Origin: SAR92 clade bacterium H231
Lineage (GTDB): Bacteria > Pseudomonadota > Gammaproteobacteria > Pseudomonadales > Porticoccaceae
Assembly (NCBI GenBank): GCA_025153775.1
Contig: JAOALC010000001.1
Coordinates: 806,001-870,000, forward strand
Direction: 5' to 3'
Length of the DNA: 64,000 bases
In this document: positions 8,562 to 17,372 of the stretch, in pieces
Layout: each line of letters opens with the position of its first letter
Position numbering within the stretch: position 1 is the stretch's first letter
Translations under genes and position numbers: made by a program
Notes under the pieces: generated by a model
Database searches by the model: none
Told to the model about the DNA's origin: nothing
Seen by the model: only the letters and a program-made list of their open reading frames with translations

Positions 8562-9995
8562 ATGAGTATAGATGCGCAAATTGAGGCCTGGGTGCGGCCT
8601 TTGGCTCAGGGGCTTTCGGATTTGGTGTTCTACCCTATCCAACTTTTTGATCAGGATTTTCCGCTGATTGTGCTCTGGCTGGCCATTGCGGCCCTATGGT
8701 TTACTTTTTATTTGCGCCTGATCAATCTTCGCGGATTTGGTCATGCAGTAAGGCTTTTAATTAATCCTCCGGCCAACGCGGGCGCCACTGGCGAGATTTC
8801 ACATTTTAAGGCTCTCTCCACAGCCATATCCGGCACTGTGGGTGTGGGCAATATTGGCGGTGTTGCTGTAGCCATTGCCCTGGGAGGGCCTGGCGCCGCC
8901 TTTTGGTTGTTTATGGCGGGCTTCCTGGCTATGTCGACCAAGTTTGTAGAGTGCACCCTGGGGGTTAAGTACAGGCGGGTCAATGCCGATGGCTCTGTAT
9001 CCGGAGGCCCTATGTACTACCTGGAGCGCTTCTTTCAGGTGCGTCACTGGCCCAAAGTTGGCAAGTTTCTCGGCAGTTTCTATGCACTGGCTCTGGTGAT
9101 TGGCTGTCTAGGTATAGGCAATATGTTCCAGTCCAACCAAGCCTATGTACAGATGCTAAATATTACCGGTGGCGAAGATAGCTTTTTATATGGGCGAGGC
9201 TGGTTGTTTGGGCTGCTGATGGCATCCACTGTGGCTCTGGTGATTGTTGGGGGTATTCGCTCTATCGCAGCCACGGCCTCGCGAATCGTGCCCACCATGG
9301 CGGCGCTGTATATTGTTTCAGCGTTGATAATTATAGCTATGAGTGCAGAGCATCTGCCCGGAGCCATAGCGCTGATCTTTAGCAGTGCGTTTACCTGGAC
9401 CAGTGTTCAGGGTGGCATGGTCGGCGCAATTATTGTGGGTTTTCAGCGCGCCCTGTTCTCCAATGAGGCTGGCATTGGTTCTGCCTCTATAGCCCATTCT
9501 GCGGTGAAGACTGATGAGCCGGTGACCGAGGGGCTGGTGTCTCTGCTGGAGCCCTTTATAGATACCATGGTTATCTGCACTCTGACCTCTCTGGTAATAG
9601 TCACAACTGCTATACCCAACGGTTTACTTGACGATGGCCGCGGCCTGGAGGGCATTGCTCTGACTTCAGCCGCCTTTGCCCACCATATTAGCTGGGCCCC
9701 CTACATAATTGCGGTAGCTGCGCTGCTGTTTGCATTTTCTACTACCATTGCCTGGTCCTATTATGGACTCAAGGGTTGGACCTATCTGTTTGGCGAGGCC
9801 GCCACAACTCAGATGATCTTTAAGCTCGGCTTCTGTGGCTTTGTGGCTCTGGGCTGCATGATTCAGCTGTCCGCGGTGCTGGATTTCTCTGATGCCATGG
9901 TGTTTCTGATTGCTCTGCCCAATATTATTGGTCTGTATCTCTACGGGCCCGAAATCAAGCGCGACCTGGCCGATTATTTGGCCCGTTTCAATTAA
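8562..9995 (+). CDS. Sodium/alanine (glycine) symporter, AGCS family
   Basis: Inner-membrane Na+-coupled transporter for alanine, glycine or related small amino acids (AlsT/AgcS/DagA family). About ten to eleven hydrophobic helices are visible. Family signatures are present: FKALSTAISGTVGVGNIGG, the GGPGAAFWLFMAGFLAMSTKFVE segment, SGGPMYYLERF, FQRALFSNEAGIGSASIAHS near residue 295, and WSYYGLKGW. The 477-residue length is normal. A clear ribosome site (GAGGGG) precedes the ATG. It is followed by a glutamine amidotransferase gene on the same strand with an 18-base gap, so the two are probably cotranscribed. Exact substrate cannot be read from sequence. Confidence 0.93.
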   Translation: MSIDAQIEAWVRPLAQGLSDLVFYPIQLFDQDFPLIVLWLAIAALWFTFYLRLINLRGFGHAVRLLINPPANAGATGEISHFKALSTAISGTVGVGNIGGVAVAIALGGPGAAFWLFMAGFLAMSTKFVECTLGVKYRRVNADGSVSGGPMYYLERFFQVRHWPKVGKFLGSFYALALVIGCLGIGNMFQSNQAYVQMLNITGGEDSFLYGRGWLFGLLMASTVALVIVGGIRSIAATASRIVPTMAALYIVSALIIIAMSAEHLPGAIALIFSSAFTWTSVQGGMVGAIIVGFQRALFSNEAGIGSASIAHSAVKTDEPVTEGLVSLLEPFIDTMVICTLTSLVIVTTAIPNGLLDDGRGLEGIALTSAAFAHHISWAPYIIAVAALLFAFSTTIAWSYYGLKGWTYLFGEAATTQMIFKLGFCGFVALGCMIQLSAVLDFSDAMVFLIALPNIIGLYLYGPEIKRDLADYLARFN

Positions 9996-10013
9996 CAGCA
10001 GAGGTAACAACAG

Positions 10014-10751
10014 GTGAAATTAGTTTTGGGTATACTGCAGGCGGATGATGTTCTCGGCAATTTAGTGGAAGATCATGGAGAGTATCCGCTGATGTTTGAG
10101 CGCCTGCTGCGGGCGGCAAACAGCAACCCTCAGCTGCAGCTTGAGTTTGTTACCTATAAGGTCAATAAAGGCATTTACCCTGCAGATATAGATGAAGTTG
10201 ATGCCTATATTATGACTGGCAGCAAGAGCAGTGTGTATGAGCAGACGCCCTGGGTGCTTGAGCTAGGTAAATTTGTCCGCAGCCTACATCAGCGGCAGAA
10301 AAAATTTATTGGCATCTGCTTTGGTCACCAGATGGTGGCCCAGGCTCTAGGCGGTGAAACCAGACCAGCTGAGAATGGCTGGTCTCTAGGCACTAAACAG
10401 ACTACTCCACAGAGAAATGCGAAGCCAGAGCCACAACCCGACCTGTTGGCCGGCAAGTCGTTTAAATTAATTTACAGTCATCAGGATCAGGTGGTGGTGC
10501 CTGCGCCGGGAACAGTGATTCTAGCCTCCACCAACAGCTGCCCTATCGCAGCTACCAGTCTGGGCAAGCATATTTTGACCTTTCAGGGCCATCCAGAATT
10601 CTTTGCCGATTACAGCCGCGCACTCTACCAGTTTCGACGCCCAGCCTATCCGCCGGAAACTTACGCTGCGGCTATGGCCTCGCTAGACCAGGATGCGGAT
10701 CAAGACTGGGTGGCCAAACTAATGATCGACTTCTGTCTGGCCCCTCAGTAG
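10014..10751 (+). CDS. Class I glutamine amidotransferase-like protein
   Basis: Stand-alone type 1 glutamine amidotransferase domain resembling the GuaA N-terminal domain and E. coli YfeJ. The triad is complete: Cys102 (GICFGHQMVAQALGG), His193 and Glu195 (FQGHPEF). A second motif, YSHQDQV, is also present. The start is GTG with AGAGG about ten bases upstream. No acceptor synthetase domain is fused or adjacent; a downstream partner, or direct hydrolysis of a gamma-glutamyl compound as in the PuuD group, are both possible. Overall sequence looks closer to the GMP-synthase-like group than to PuuD. It sits behind the AGCS symporter, and its last seven bases overlap the end of the convergent dioxygenase gene. 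Confidence 0.85.
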   Translation: MKLVLGILQADDVLGNLVEDHGEYPLMFERLLRAANSNPQLQLEFVTYKVNKGIYPADIDEVDAYIMTGSKSSVYEQTPWVLELGKFVRSLHQRQKKFIGICFGHQMVAQALGGETRPAENGWSLGTKQTTPQRNAKPEPQPDLLAGKSFKLIYSHQDQVVVPAPGTVILASTNSCPIAATSLGKHILTFQGHPEFFADYSRALYQFRRPAYPPETYAAAMASLDQDADQDWVAKLMIDFCLAPQ

Positions 10752-11566
10752 GGCTTGTCTCCGTCAATTACTATTCTCTCCAGACAGCGGTAAGCTGGAA
10801 AGTAGTCGTTGACTGGCTTGTGTTGGGTGCTGCGGTTATCCCAGATCGCGATGCAGTTTGCCTCCCAGGCAAAGCGACAGGTAAATTCTGGGGTGGTATT
10901 GTGCTGATATAAAAACTCCAGAATCGCCCTGCTCTCAGCGGCGGGCAGCCCAACAATATGGGTAGTGAACAGAGGGTTTACAAAGATCACTTTTTTGCCG
11001 CTCTCTGGGTGAGTTCTAATGACCGGGTGATGCACAGGTGGATTGTCTGCCACTGCCCGGGCCAGTCGTTCAGCACCGCCCTGCTCTGCCAGGCTCTCTT
11101 TAAAGCCATAGCTAAAGTCATGAACTGCGGTAAGCTCTGCGAGAAAAGTCTGCATTTGCGCAGATAGCCCATCGTAGGCCGATGTCATGCTGGACCAGAG
11201 TGTATCCCCACCCTTCTCAGGAATAACCTTGGATCTCAGCACAGTCCCCATTGGCGGATGTTGGCGAAATGTCATGTCGCTGTGCCAACATTCAATCTTA
11301 CTCGGCTTATCGGCAGTGCTCTCAAGAATGGTAATCTCTGGAAACCCCTCCACAGTGGCATAGGCGGGATGAGTCTGTAGCGGCCCAAAAGAGGACGCCA
11401 GCGCATGCTGTTGAGCTGGAGTCACATCCTGATTGCGAAAAAAGATAACCTCGTGCTCGACCAGCATAGCTCGGATAGCGCGATAGTCCTCTGCTCTGAG
11501 TTCGCCAGTTAAATCTATGCCGCTTATTTCAGCCCCCAGAGCACCCGCTGCAGGTTTTATTTTCAT
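10745..11566 (-). CDS. TauD/TfdA-family Fe(II)/2-oxoglutarate dioxygenase
   Basis: Non-heme iron dioxygenase that couples 2-oxoglutarate decarboxylation to hydroxylation of a small substrate; the family includes taurine and 2,4-D dioxygenases. The iron ligands are His95 and Asp97 (WHSDMTF) and His249 (STQHKPVNDY), with the 2-oxoglutarate-binding arginine at Arg260 (YRCLERI). The N-terminal GAEISGIDL block is typical. At 273 residues the length fits. The frame can open at a GTG at 11575, but the ATG at 11566 has GAG at a fitting distance and gives the usual N-terminus. No sulfonate transporter is adjacent, so the substrate is open. Confidence 0.93.
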   Translation of the reverse strand: MKIKPAAGALGAEISGIDLTGELRAEDYRAIRAMLVEHEVIFFRNQDVTPAQQHALASSFGPLQTHPAYATVEGFPEITILESTADKPSKIECWHSDMTFRQHPPMGTVLRSKVIPEKGGDTLWSSMTSAYDGLSAQMQTFLAELTAVHDFSYGFKESLAEQGGAERLARAVADNPPVHHPVIRTHPESGKKVIFVNPLFTTHIVGLPAAESRAILEFLYQHNTTPEFTCRFAWEANCIAIWDNRSTQHKPVNDYFPAYRCLERIVIDGDKPY

Positions 11567-11589
11567 ATTGTGCACTCAATTTATGCTTA

Positions 11590-13851
11590 TTATTTTAGTG
11601 AGTCTCTGAGCCTTAGCGCAGCACTGTCCTGTGGGAATGCTACCACTAGTTTATTGGCAAAGTCTCGGGCTTGTTGATATCTGCCCAGGTCCCGGTTCAT
11701 GGTGGCCAGAGAAAACAGCAAATCTCTGTCTGGCTGCTGAGGATTCAAGGCCTGGGTCAGTATCTCTAGGGCCTCCAGGGTCCTGTTCTGGGAATTTAAT
11801 GCCAGTGCATAGACATAGGCATATCTGCTGTTATCAGGCGCCAGTTGCCATGCCTGCTGCAGGCTGCTGAGCGCTTTGACGGTCTGTTTGGAGCGAATCT
11901 GCGCCAGGCCTAAAACATGATGAGCCATGGCGCTATCTGGATGGGAGGCTCGAGCACGCATCAGCATTTCCATTGCTTTCTGCTCCAGGCCCCGAGCCCG
12001 ATATAAATCTGCGAGATTTAACAGTGCTGGCAACGATTGACCGTCAAGCCGCAAAGCATGCAGATAGGCTTGCTGGGCCTGTGTATATTGCCCCTGAGCA
12101 ATATGGGCACTGGCAATATTTAGCTGGCCATTGGGCATATCGGCGCTGACTCTCAGTGCCTCCATATACAGGGCAATTTGAGCATCCAGCTGTAGCTGCT
12201 GCTCTGTGTTCAACCCCTGAATCCCGAGTAGCAATTGGGTGGCTTGGTGTCTGACCGAGGCAACCTGGTCATTGAGTAACGGAGAGATATCTTGCCAGCG
12301 CTGCTGCAGAGGCAAAAACGCCAGAGCCTCTAGCGCCCCCAGTCTAATTAATGGATCGCTATTTTTTAACTGTTGCCGGGCAGCACTGTAGCTCTGGCCA
12401 TCTGGATAGCTTGCAAGCAGACCTAGGGCCGTGGCCCTGGCTATGGCGCTGATGCCCGAATTGTCGGCCAGCTCAATCAAAAGCTGGCTGGCATTGGGTT
12501 GCGAGGTTCTGGCTGCAGACAGAGTTGTGGCGACTCTGTCTGCAGGCCTTGGGCTATCTTTTAGCCAGCTCTGAATTGCAGACGTCGACCAGGCGTCAGA
12601 CTGATCCCTGTGGCAGTTATTGCAGGCATTGGGTGCGTCAATTTGCTGGCTAATATCTGGTCTCGGGATAGGCATGCTATGGTCTCTGCGCGCATCGACA
12701 CCCATATACAGAGTGGCGGGCATATGGCAGTTTACGCACTGGGCGCCGGAGCTACCCTCCTGCTTATGAAAGTGATGGCTGGGCTGATCGTAGGCCTCTG
12801 GTGCATGACAGCCGGCACAGAGATCATTGCCCTGAGCCACAAGTTCCAAGCTGTGTGGATTGTGACAGTTACTGCAGGTGACTCCGCGCTGATACATTTT
12901 GCTCTGGATAAATGAACCATAGACATAGACCTCGTCCTGAATCTGGCCATCGGCATGGTAGAGGTCCTGTTGCAGTGTTTGTAATCTGTAGTGATCGAGA
13001 AAGCCCCCGCCCCCGGGATGATTATTAATAGGGTCCTGACTGATTTTGCTGCGTCTGGAATGGCAGCCGGCACAGGACTGGGTCTCAGCTATGGCGGCCT
13101 GGTGCGGGTCCCCCTGGGCGCTGGCGATTGAGGTTCCGCTGGCAATCACCCAGTTAACGGACTTGCCATACTGTACCTTGAGGCCATTATTGGCGGTAGA
13201 CTGGCTGCCAGACCTGCCCTGGAGTTGCGCCCAGTCCAGATGATCAGAGCCCGGCCCATGGCAGGACTCACAGGCCACATTGATCTCGGACCAGATGGTG
13301 GCATAGCTGTCTGTTGTGGCTGAGTAGTTTTTCTGCAGCCCGGTGGAATGACATTCGGCACAGCGACTGTTCCAGTTGTAGTAGGCGCCAGTCCAGTGCA
13401 GGCTATCGCCAGGCTCGCCTTTATCGTCGGGCATTAGTTGATACCAGCGCTGCCCACCCTGGGCTTTGGGTCTGCTGTCCCAGGCTGTGGTCAGCGCCTG
13501 AATGCGACCATCAGGAAAGCTAATTAAATATTGCTGCAGCGGCGTGACACCAAAGCTGTAGTCAATTTTAAACTTCTGGTACTGGCCATCAGCCCCCTGA
13601 GTATTGACATAGTACTGATTGCCACTGCGGGTGAAGGTAGAGACAACGCCGCCATGACTGAAGCTAGCATTGTTAAAGTCCCCCAGCACGCTTTCAGGGC
13701 TGGCTATTTTCATTGCCCAGTCATGGTGAGAGCCCTGCCAATCATTAAATTCTTGCTGATGGCAGCCTGCGCATTCTGCGGCACCTATATAATTCGCCCC
13801 CTGACTGTTCACAGTCAGGAGCAGCAGTAAAGAGAGAGCTACATAGCGCAC
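11590..13851 (-). CDS. Octaheme c-type cytochrome with HEAT-like and TPR repeats
   Basis: Exported multiheme cytochrome. A signal peptide (1-18) is followed by eight CxxCH heme-binding motifs starting at Cys27, 164, 194, 260, 326, 345, 372 and 410. After the heme domain comes a stretch of short helical repeats (about 430-550, resembling HEAT: LIELADNSGISAIARATALG), and then at least four tetratricopeptide repeats from about 575 to 750 (e.g. PALLNLADLYRARGLEQKA). Proteins with this order occur in marine gammaproteobacteria, but I know no proven substrate; a periplasmic electron-transfer or nitrogen/sulfur-oxide role is possible. It lies between the puuA-like gene and the dioxygenase on one strand. 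CcmF-type maturation genes are not in the window. Confidence 0.88.
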   Translation of the reverse strand: MRYVALSLLLLLTVNSQGANYIGAAECAGCHQQEFNDWQGSHHDWAMKIASPESVLGDFNNASFSHGGVVSTFTRSGNQYYVNTQGADGQYQKFKIDYSFGVTPLQQYLISFPDGRIQALTTAWDSRPKAQGGQRWYQLMPDDKGEPGDSLHWTGAYYNWNSRCAECHSTGLQKNYSATTDSYATIWSEINVACESCHGPGSDHLDWAQLQGRSGSQSTANNGLKVQYGKSVNWVIASGTSIASAQGDPHQAAIAETQSCAGCHSRRSKISQDPINNHPGGGGFLDHYRLQTLQQDLYHADGQIQDEVYVYGSFIQSKMYQRGVTCSNCHNPHSLELVAQGNDLCAGCHAPEAYDQPSHHFHKQEGSSGAQCVNCHMPATLYMGVDARRDHSMPIPRPDISQQIDAPNACNNCHRDQSDAWSTSAIQSWLKDSPRPADRVATTLSAARTSQPNASQLLIELADNSGISAIARATALGLLASYPDGQSYSAARQQLKNSDPLIRLGALEALAFLPLQQRWQDISPLLNDQVASVRHQATQLLLGIQGLNTEQQLQLDAQIALYMEALRVSADMPNGQLNIASAHIAQGQYTQAQQAYLHALRLDGQSLPALLNLADLYRARGLEQKAMEMLMRARASHPDSAMAHHVLGLAQIRSKQTVKALSSLQQAWQLAPDNSRYAYVYALALNSQNRTLEALEILTQALNPQQPDRDLLFSLATMNRDLGRYQQARDFANKLVVAFPQDSAALRLRDSLK

Positions 13852-13929
13852 GGGAAATAAGAGATCTTGTGGTTACCTAATCAGGGTCTATTGTAAGCTG
13901 AAACTGCCGCAGCTGTAATCAAACACTGA

Positions 13930-15273
13930 TTAAACATTAAGCAGCAGATGCTCGCGCTCCCAGGAGGAAATTACATGATTAAACTCTTCAAACTCCACTA
14001 GTTTGATAGAGGTGTACAGCTCGATAAATTTCTCACCGAATAGCTCAGCAATATCCTTATCCTCCCGCAGACCCCGCAGAGCCTCCTCCAGAGTTCTGGG
14101 AAGTGCCAGCTCTTCCTCATAGGCATTACCTTGATAGGCAGCCGAGGGCTCAACTTTATTTTTCATACCCAGGTAGCCACAGGCGAGAGTGGCCGCAATA
14201 GACAGATAGGGATTGACGTCTGCGCCGGGGAAGCGGTTTTCAATGCGATAGTTCTTTGGGTTGGCATCTGGCACCCGGAGCCCGGTAGTGCGATTATCAA
14301 AGCCCCAGTGCAGATTAATTGGCGCAGACACCTCCCGGGTAAAGCGCCGATAAGAGTTTACATTGGGGGCAAAGAAGCTCATGACATAGGGCGTGTATTT
14401 CTGCAGTCCGCCCAGATAATGGTAGAAAGCCTGACTGTATTCGCCATCTGCTGTGCTAAAAATATTTCTGCCATCAGCAGCAGACAGAATACTCTGGTGT
14501 ATATGCTTGGCAGAGCCGGGCTCTGAAGCCATAGGCTTGGCCATAAAGGTGGCGTAGATATTATGCTTTAATGCCACTTCACGCACCATGCGTTTAAAAG
14601 TAAATACCTGGTCAGCCAGATTAAGCGGGTCGCCATGAATAAAATTCACTTCCAGCTGGGCGGCACCAGATTCATGGATTAGCGTATCTATATCCAGACC
14701 CATGGCTTCGCCATAGGCATACATATCTTCCACAAAGGGCTCAAACTCGTTAGCCGCGTCTATGCTGTAGGACTGACGGGCGGTCTCTGGCCGCCCTGAC
14801 CGACCCAGTGGCGGCTTTAGCACCATATCTGGGTTAGTGTTTTTCTCAACCAGGTAAAATTCCATTTCGGGCGCTATCACTGGCTGTAAACCCTCTTCTC
14901 TGTAGAGTTCGAGGATATGTTTAAGTACGGCCCTAGTGCTAAAGGGGTGGGGCTTGCCATCCTTGGTGTGGCAGTCATGAATTATCTGACCTGTAGTCTC
15001 ATTGGCCCAGGGCACAATGCGGGCTGTGGAAGGGTCGGGCTCCAGCAACATATCGCCATCTATGGTACCCAGCAGCTCCCAGTAGTTATCCGAAAACTCG
15101 CCGGTAACCGTCTGAGCCAGAATACCCTCGGGCAGGCGACTATCTTCTTTAAGGAATTTTTTCGCTGGAATAAATTTGCCGCGAGCATTACCTGTCATAT
15201 CTGGTACTAGGCATTCAACCTCAGTAATTTTGTGTTCCTTGAGCCAATTTTCTATTTCCATCTGCGATTGCAT
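13930..15273 (-). CDS. puuA: Glutamine synthetase-family enzyme, probable gamma-glutamylputrescine synthetase
   Basis: ATP-dependent ligase of the GlnA fold that most likely joins glutamate to putrescine or another polyamine, the first step of the Puu pathway. GS signatures are visible: the metal-binding EMEFYL (about 138-143), ESGAAQLEVNF, KHIHQS (about 266-271), the NSYRRF region and RIENRFPGADVNPYL near 360. At 447 residues it is shorter than true GlnA-I and lacks the adenylylation tyrosine context. Assignment to PuuA rather than another GlnA-like ligase rests on these blocks and on the divergent PuuB-like oxidase plus TetR gene across a shared promoter region. The polyamine substrate is inferred. 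Confidence 0.87.
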   Translation of the reverse strand: MQSQMEIENWLKEHKITEVECLVPDMTGNARGKFIPAKKFLKEDSRLPEGILAQTVTGEFSDNYWELLGTIDGDMLLEPDPSTARIVPWANETTGQIIHDCHTKDGKPHPFSTRAVLKHILELYREEGLQPVIAPEMEFYLVEKNTNPDMVLKPPLGRSGRPETARQSYSIDAANEFEPFVEDMYAYGEAMGLDIDTLIHESGAAQLEVNFIHGDPLNLADQVFTFKRMVREVALKHNIYATFMAKPMASEPGSAKHIHQSILSAADGRNIFSTADGEYSQAFYHYLGGLQKYTPYVMSFFAPNVNSYRRFTREVSAPINLHWGFDNRTTGLRVPDANPKNYRIENRFPGADVNPYLSIAATLACGYLGMKNKVEPSAAYQGNAYEEELALPRTLEEALRGLREDKDIAELFGEKFIELYTSIKLVEFEEFNHVISSWEREHLLLNV

Positions 15274-15294
15274 GAGGCACCTGATGTCTTGTTA

Positions 15295-15338
15295 TTTTCG
15301 AATAATTATTCAATTAATGTTGAATTATTATTCGAAAA
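15295..15338. promoter_or_regulatory. Long palindromic operator between puuA and puuB
   Basis: Two 19-base arms, TTTTCGAATAATTATTCAA (15295-15313) and TTGAATTATTATTCGAAAA (15320-15338), are inverted copies with one mismatch, around a six-base centre. The left arm contains the perfect palindrome GAATAATTATTC. The position in the 105-base divergent gap, and the TetR-family gene at the end of the puuB transcript, make it a likely repressor operator controlling both directions. The right arm covers the -35 and spacer of a candidate puuB promoter. Confidence 0.7.
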
Positions 15339-15347
15339 GATCATAAT
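15320..15347 (+). promoter_or_regulatory. Candidate puuB promoter
   Basis: A -35-like TTGAAT (15320-15325) and a -10-like CATAAT (15342-15347) are separated by 16 bases. Transcription would begin near 15354, leaving a leader of about 25 bases before the GTG start at 15379. The -35 and most of the spacer lie inside the right arm of the palindrome, so a bound repressor would block RNA polymerase. Confidence 0.45.
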
Positions 15348-15378
15348 GTCAATCTTTATACTATTTTGCGAGGCTAAT

Positions 15379-16638
15379 GTGAGCTCTTACTATCAGGCAA
15401 GCGCAACCAAATCAGGCCCTTACCCCCAGCTGCAGGGCAGTCATCAGGCGGATATCTGTATTGTAGGTGCGGGCTTTACTGGGCTCTCCTCTGCCCTGCA
15501 TCTATCCGAATTGGGTTACAAGGTGATTGTTTTGGAGGCTGAGACTGTGGGTCATGGCGCCTCTGGGCGCAATGGCGGCCATGTGGGCACAGGCCAGCGC
15601 AGGGATCAGCAATATTTGGAGGATAGGTTTGGTCATGATATTGCCAGTGCTCTCTGGTCCATGAGCCTAGAGGCTGTGGATACGGTAAAACACCTGGTTG
15701 AGAAGCACCGCATCAAATGCGATTTGAAGCATGGCAATGTGCATTTTGCCCACAAGGCCAGATACAGCAGAGATATGGAGAAGGAAGTCGCATTTCTCAA
15801 TGATCGCTATGGCTTTGATCAAATGGAATATATCGGCAAGGATCGACTGCCCGATGTAATTGGCAGCCACGCCTATCACTGCGCGGTAATGGATACCGCA
15901 TCCAAGCATCTCCACCCTCTTAAGTTTGTGCATGGCCTGGCAGAGGCAGCAGTTAAAGCCGGCGTGGTTATCTGTGAGCAGTCGCCAGTGACCTCCTATG
16001 CGGGAACTCCAGTGGTGGTAAAGACCGATCAGGGCCAGGTAACGGCCGCTGAGCTGGTATTAGCCTGCAACGCCTACATAGAAAAGCTAGAGCCGAAAAT
16101 CAATGGTTATATTATGCCCATTAATAACTTTGTGCTGGCGACTGAGCCATTGTCTGATGAGCTAGCCCGGGAGATTATTCCTCTGGATACGTCCATGGCA
16201 GACAGTCGCTTTGTAATTAATTACTGGAAGCTGTCTGCCGATAATCGGTTGCTGTTTGGTGGCGGCGAAAACTATCGCCGCGGCTTTCCCTCAGATATCA
16301 AAGGTTTTGTGCAGCAGTATATGCTGCAGGTCTACCCCCAGCTGGCAGACAGTAAAATTGATTATGGCTGGGGCGGCCGAGTAGCTATCACTATGAATCG
16401 ACTGCCCCACTTTGGCCGCCTGCAGGATAATATCTGGTATATGCAGGGTTATTCTGGTCATGGCGTGCCCACAGCCACCTTTGCGGGCAAGCTTATTGCC
16501 GAGGCGGTGAGCGGCAAACTAGAGCGCTTTGATCTGATGGCCGATCTTCCCACCGCCAAGTTCCCCGGCGGCACATTGTTGCGCTGGCCTGGCATGGTTG
16601 CCGGCATGCTCTATTACGCTCTCAGGGATCGCTTCTGA
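15379..16638 (+). CDS. puuB: FAD-dependent oxidoreductase, probable gamma-glutamylputrescine oxidase
   Basis: DAO-family flavoenzyme that would oxidise the gamma-glutamylated amine made by the PuuA-like ligase. The ADP-binding Rossmann motif IVGAGFTGLSSALHLSELG sits at about 27-45, followed by GASGRNGGHVG and, near the C-terminus, WGGRVAITMNRLPHFGRL and YSGHGVPTATFAGKL. I chose the GTG at 15379 because GAGG lies five bases upstream and the resulting N-terminus (SSYYQASATKSGPYP) aligns with SSYYAASANKYAPFP of E. coli PuuB, as I recall it; the open frame extends to 15232 but would run into puuA. Product 419 residues. It overlaps the TetR gene by one base. Confidence 0.9.
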   Translation: MSSYYQASATKSGPYPQLQGSHQADICIVGAGFTGLSSALHLSELGYKVIVLEAETVGHGASGRNGGHVGTGQRRDQQYLEDRFGHDIASALWSMSLEAVDTVKHLVEKHRIKCDLKHGNVHFAHKARYSRDMEKEVAFLNDRYGFDQMEYIGKDRLPDVIGSHAYHCAVMDTASKHLHPLKFVHGLAEAAVKAGVVICEQSPVTSYAGTPVVVKTDQGQVTAAELVLACNAYIEKLEPKINGYIMPINNFVLATEPLSDELAREIIPLDTSMADSRFVINYWKLSADNRLLFGGGENYRRGFPSDIKGFVQQYMLQVYPQLADSKIDYGWGGRVAITMNRLPHFGRLQDNIWYMQGYSGHGVPTATFAGKLIAEAVSGKLERFDLMADLPTAKFPGGTLLRWPGMVAGMLYYALRDRF

Positions 16639-17267
16639 TGACTAATTTACGCAAAACCTCCCCCAGAACCCAGCCAGTGCAGCGCCGAGCCCAGGAGCGT
16701 CGCAATCAGATACTGCAGGTCACTGCAGAGCTGCTTGAAGAGGTGGGCCAGGACGATTTAACCACTATTCTGGTAGCCAAGCGGGCCGGCGTATCCGTTG
16801 GCACGCTCTACCATTACTTCCCCAATAAGTACGCCATTATGTACGCGCTGGCGGAGCAATGGGTCGGGGAGATGGATATAGCGCTCCAGGAGCTGGAGGC
16901 TGAGGCTATAGAGGGCTTGAGTCTAAAGCGCTTTGTAGAGCGATGTATAGAGCGCATGCGGCTGGTATATGTCAATCAGCAGGGTTTGCTGCCTCTGGTG
17001 CAGGCCATGTATGGCGTGCCAGAGCTTGCGGAGCTCGACTTAATTCATGACGAGCTGATTATCGCGTCTATGGCGCGTATGTTTGAGCGCATGGATATTA
17101 GCTCAGAGACCCATGAGCTGGCCCGCCTGGGGCGCACCTATCTGGAATTAACCCATGCCCTAATAATGGTGGTGGTAAACCAAAATGCAGCCGATGGCGC
17201 TAAAACCCTCAGCGAATTAAAGCATCTCAGCCTAATGCTGCTGGAGCGGGCGAAAAGTCAGTTCTAG
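16638..17267 (+). CDS. TetR-family transcriptional regulator
   Basis: One-component repressor. The N-terminal DNA-binding domain covers about residues 20-68 with the classic helix-turn-helix and signature TILVAKRAGVSVGTLYHYF followed by NKYAIMYALAEQW; the remainder is the ligand-binding helical domain. It starts within the stop of the PuuB-like gene (TGATG), so it is made from the same transcript, and the long palindrome upstream of that transcript is its probable operator. E. coli controls the puu genes with PuuR, an unrelated cupin-type regulator, so this is a different regulatory solution. The ligand, perhaps a polyamine or its glutamyl derivative, is a guess. Confidence 0.92.
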   Translation: MTNLRKTSPRTQPVQRRAQERRNQILQVTAELLEEVGQDDLTTILVAKRAGVSVGTLYHYFPNKYAIMYALAEQWVGEMDIALQELEAEAIEGLSLKRFVERCIERMRLVYVNQQGLLPLVQAMYGVPELAELDLIHDELIIASMARMFERMDISSETHELARLGRTYLELTHALIMVVVNQNAADGAKTLSELKHLSLMLLERAKSQF

Positions 17268-17372
17268 GCTGTTATGGGCCTGGGGAGAAGAGGCTGTGCA
17301 TCCGGCAGAAAACAGTGCTCCACGCAAGTAATCTACATTAAGAAAACCCAGTAAGATATTGATTTTAATGGG

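Noticed and set aside
17280-17372. Weak inverted repeat AACCCA...TGGGTT between tetR and gor.
   Set aside because: Stem of only six bases, long AT-rich loop and no clean T run; not enough to call a terminator.
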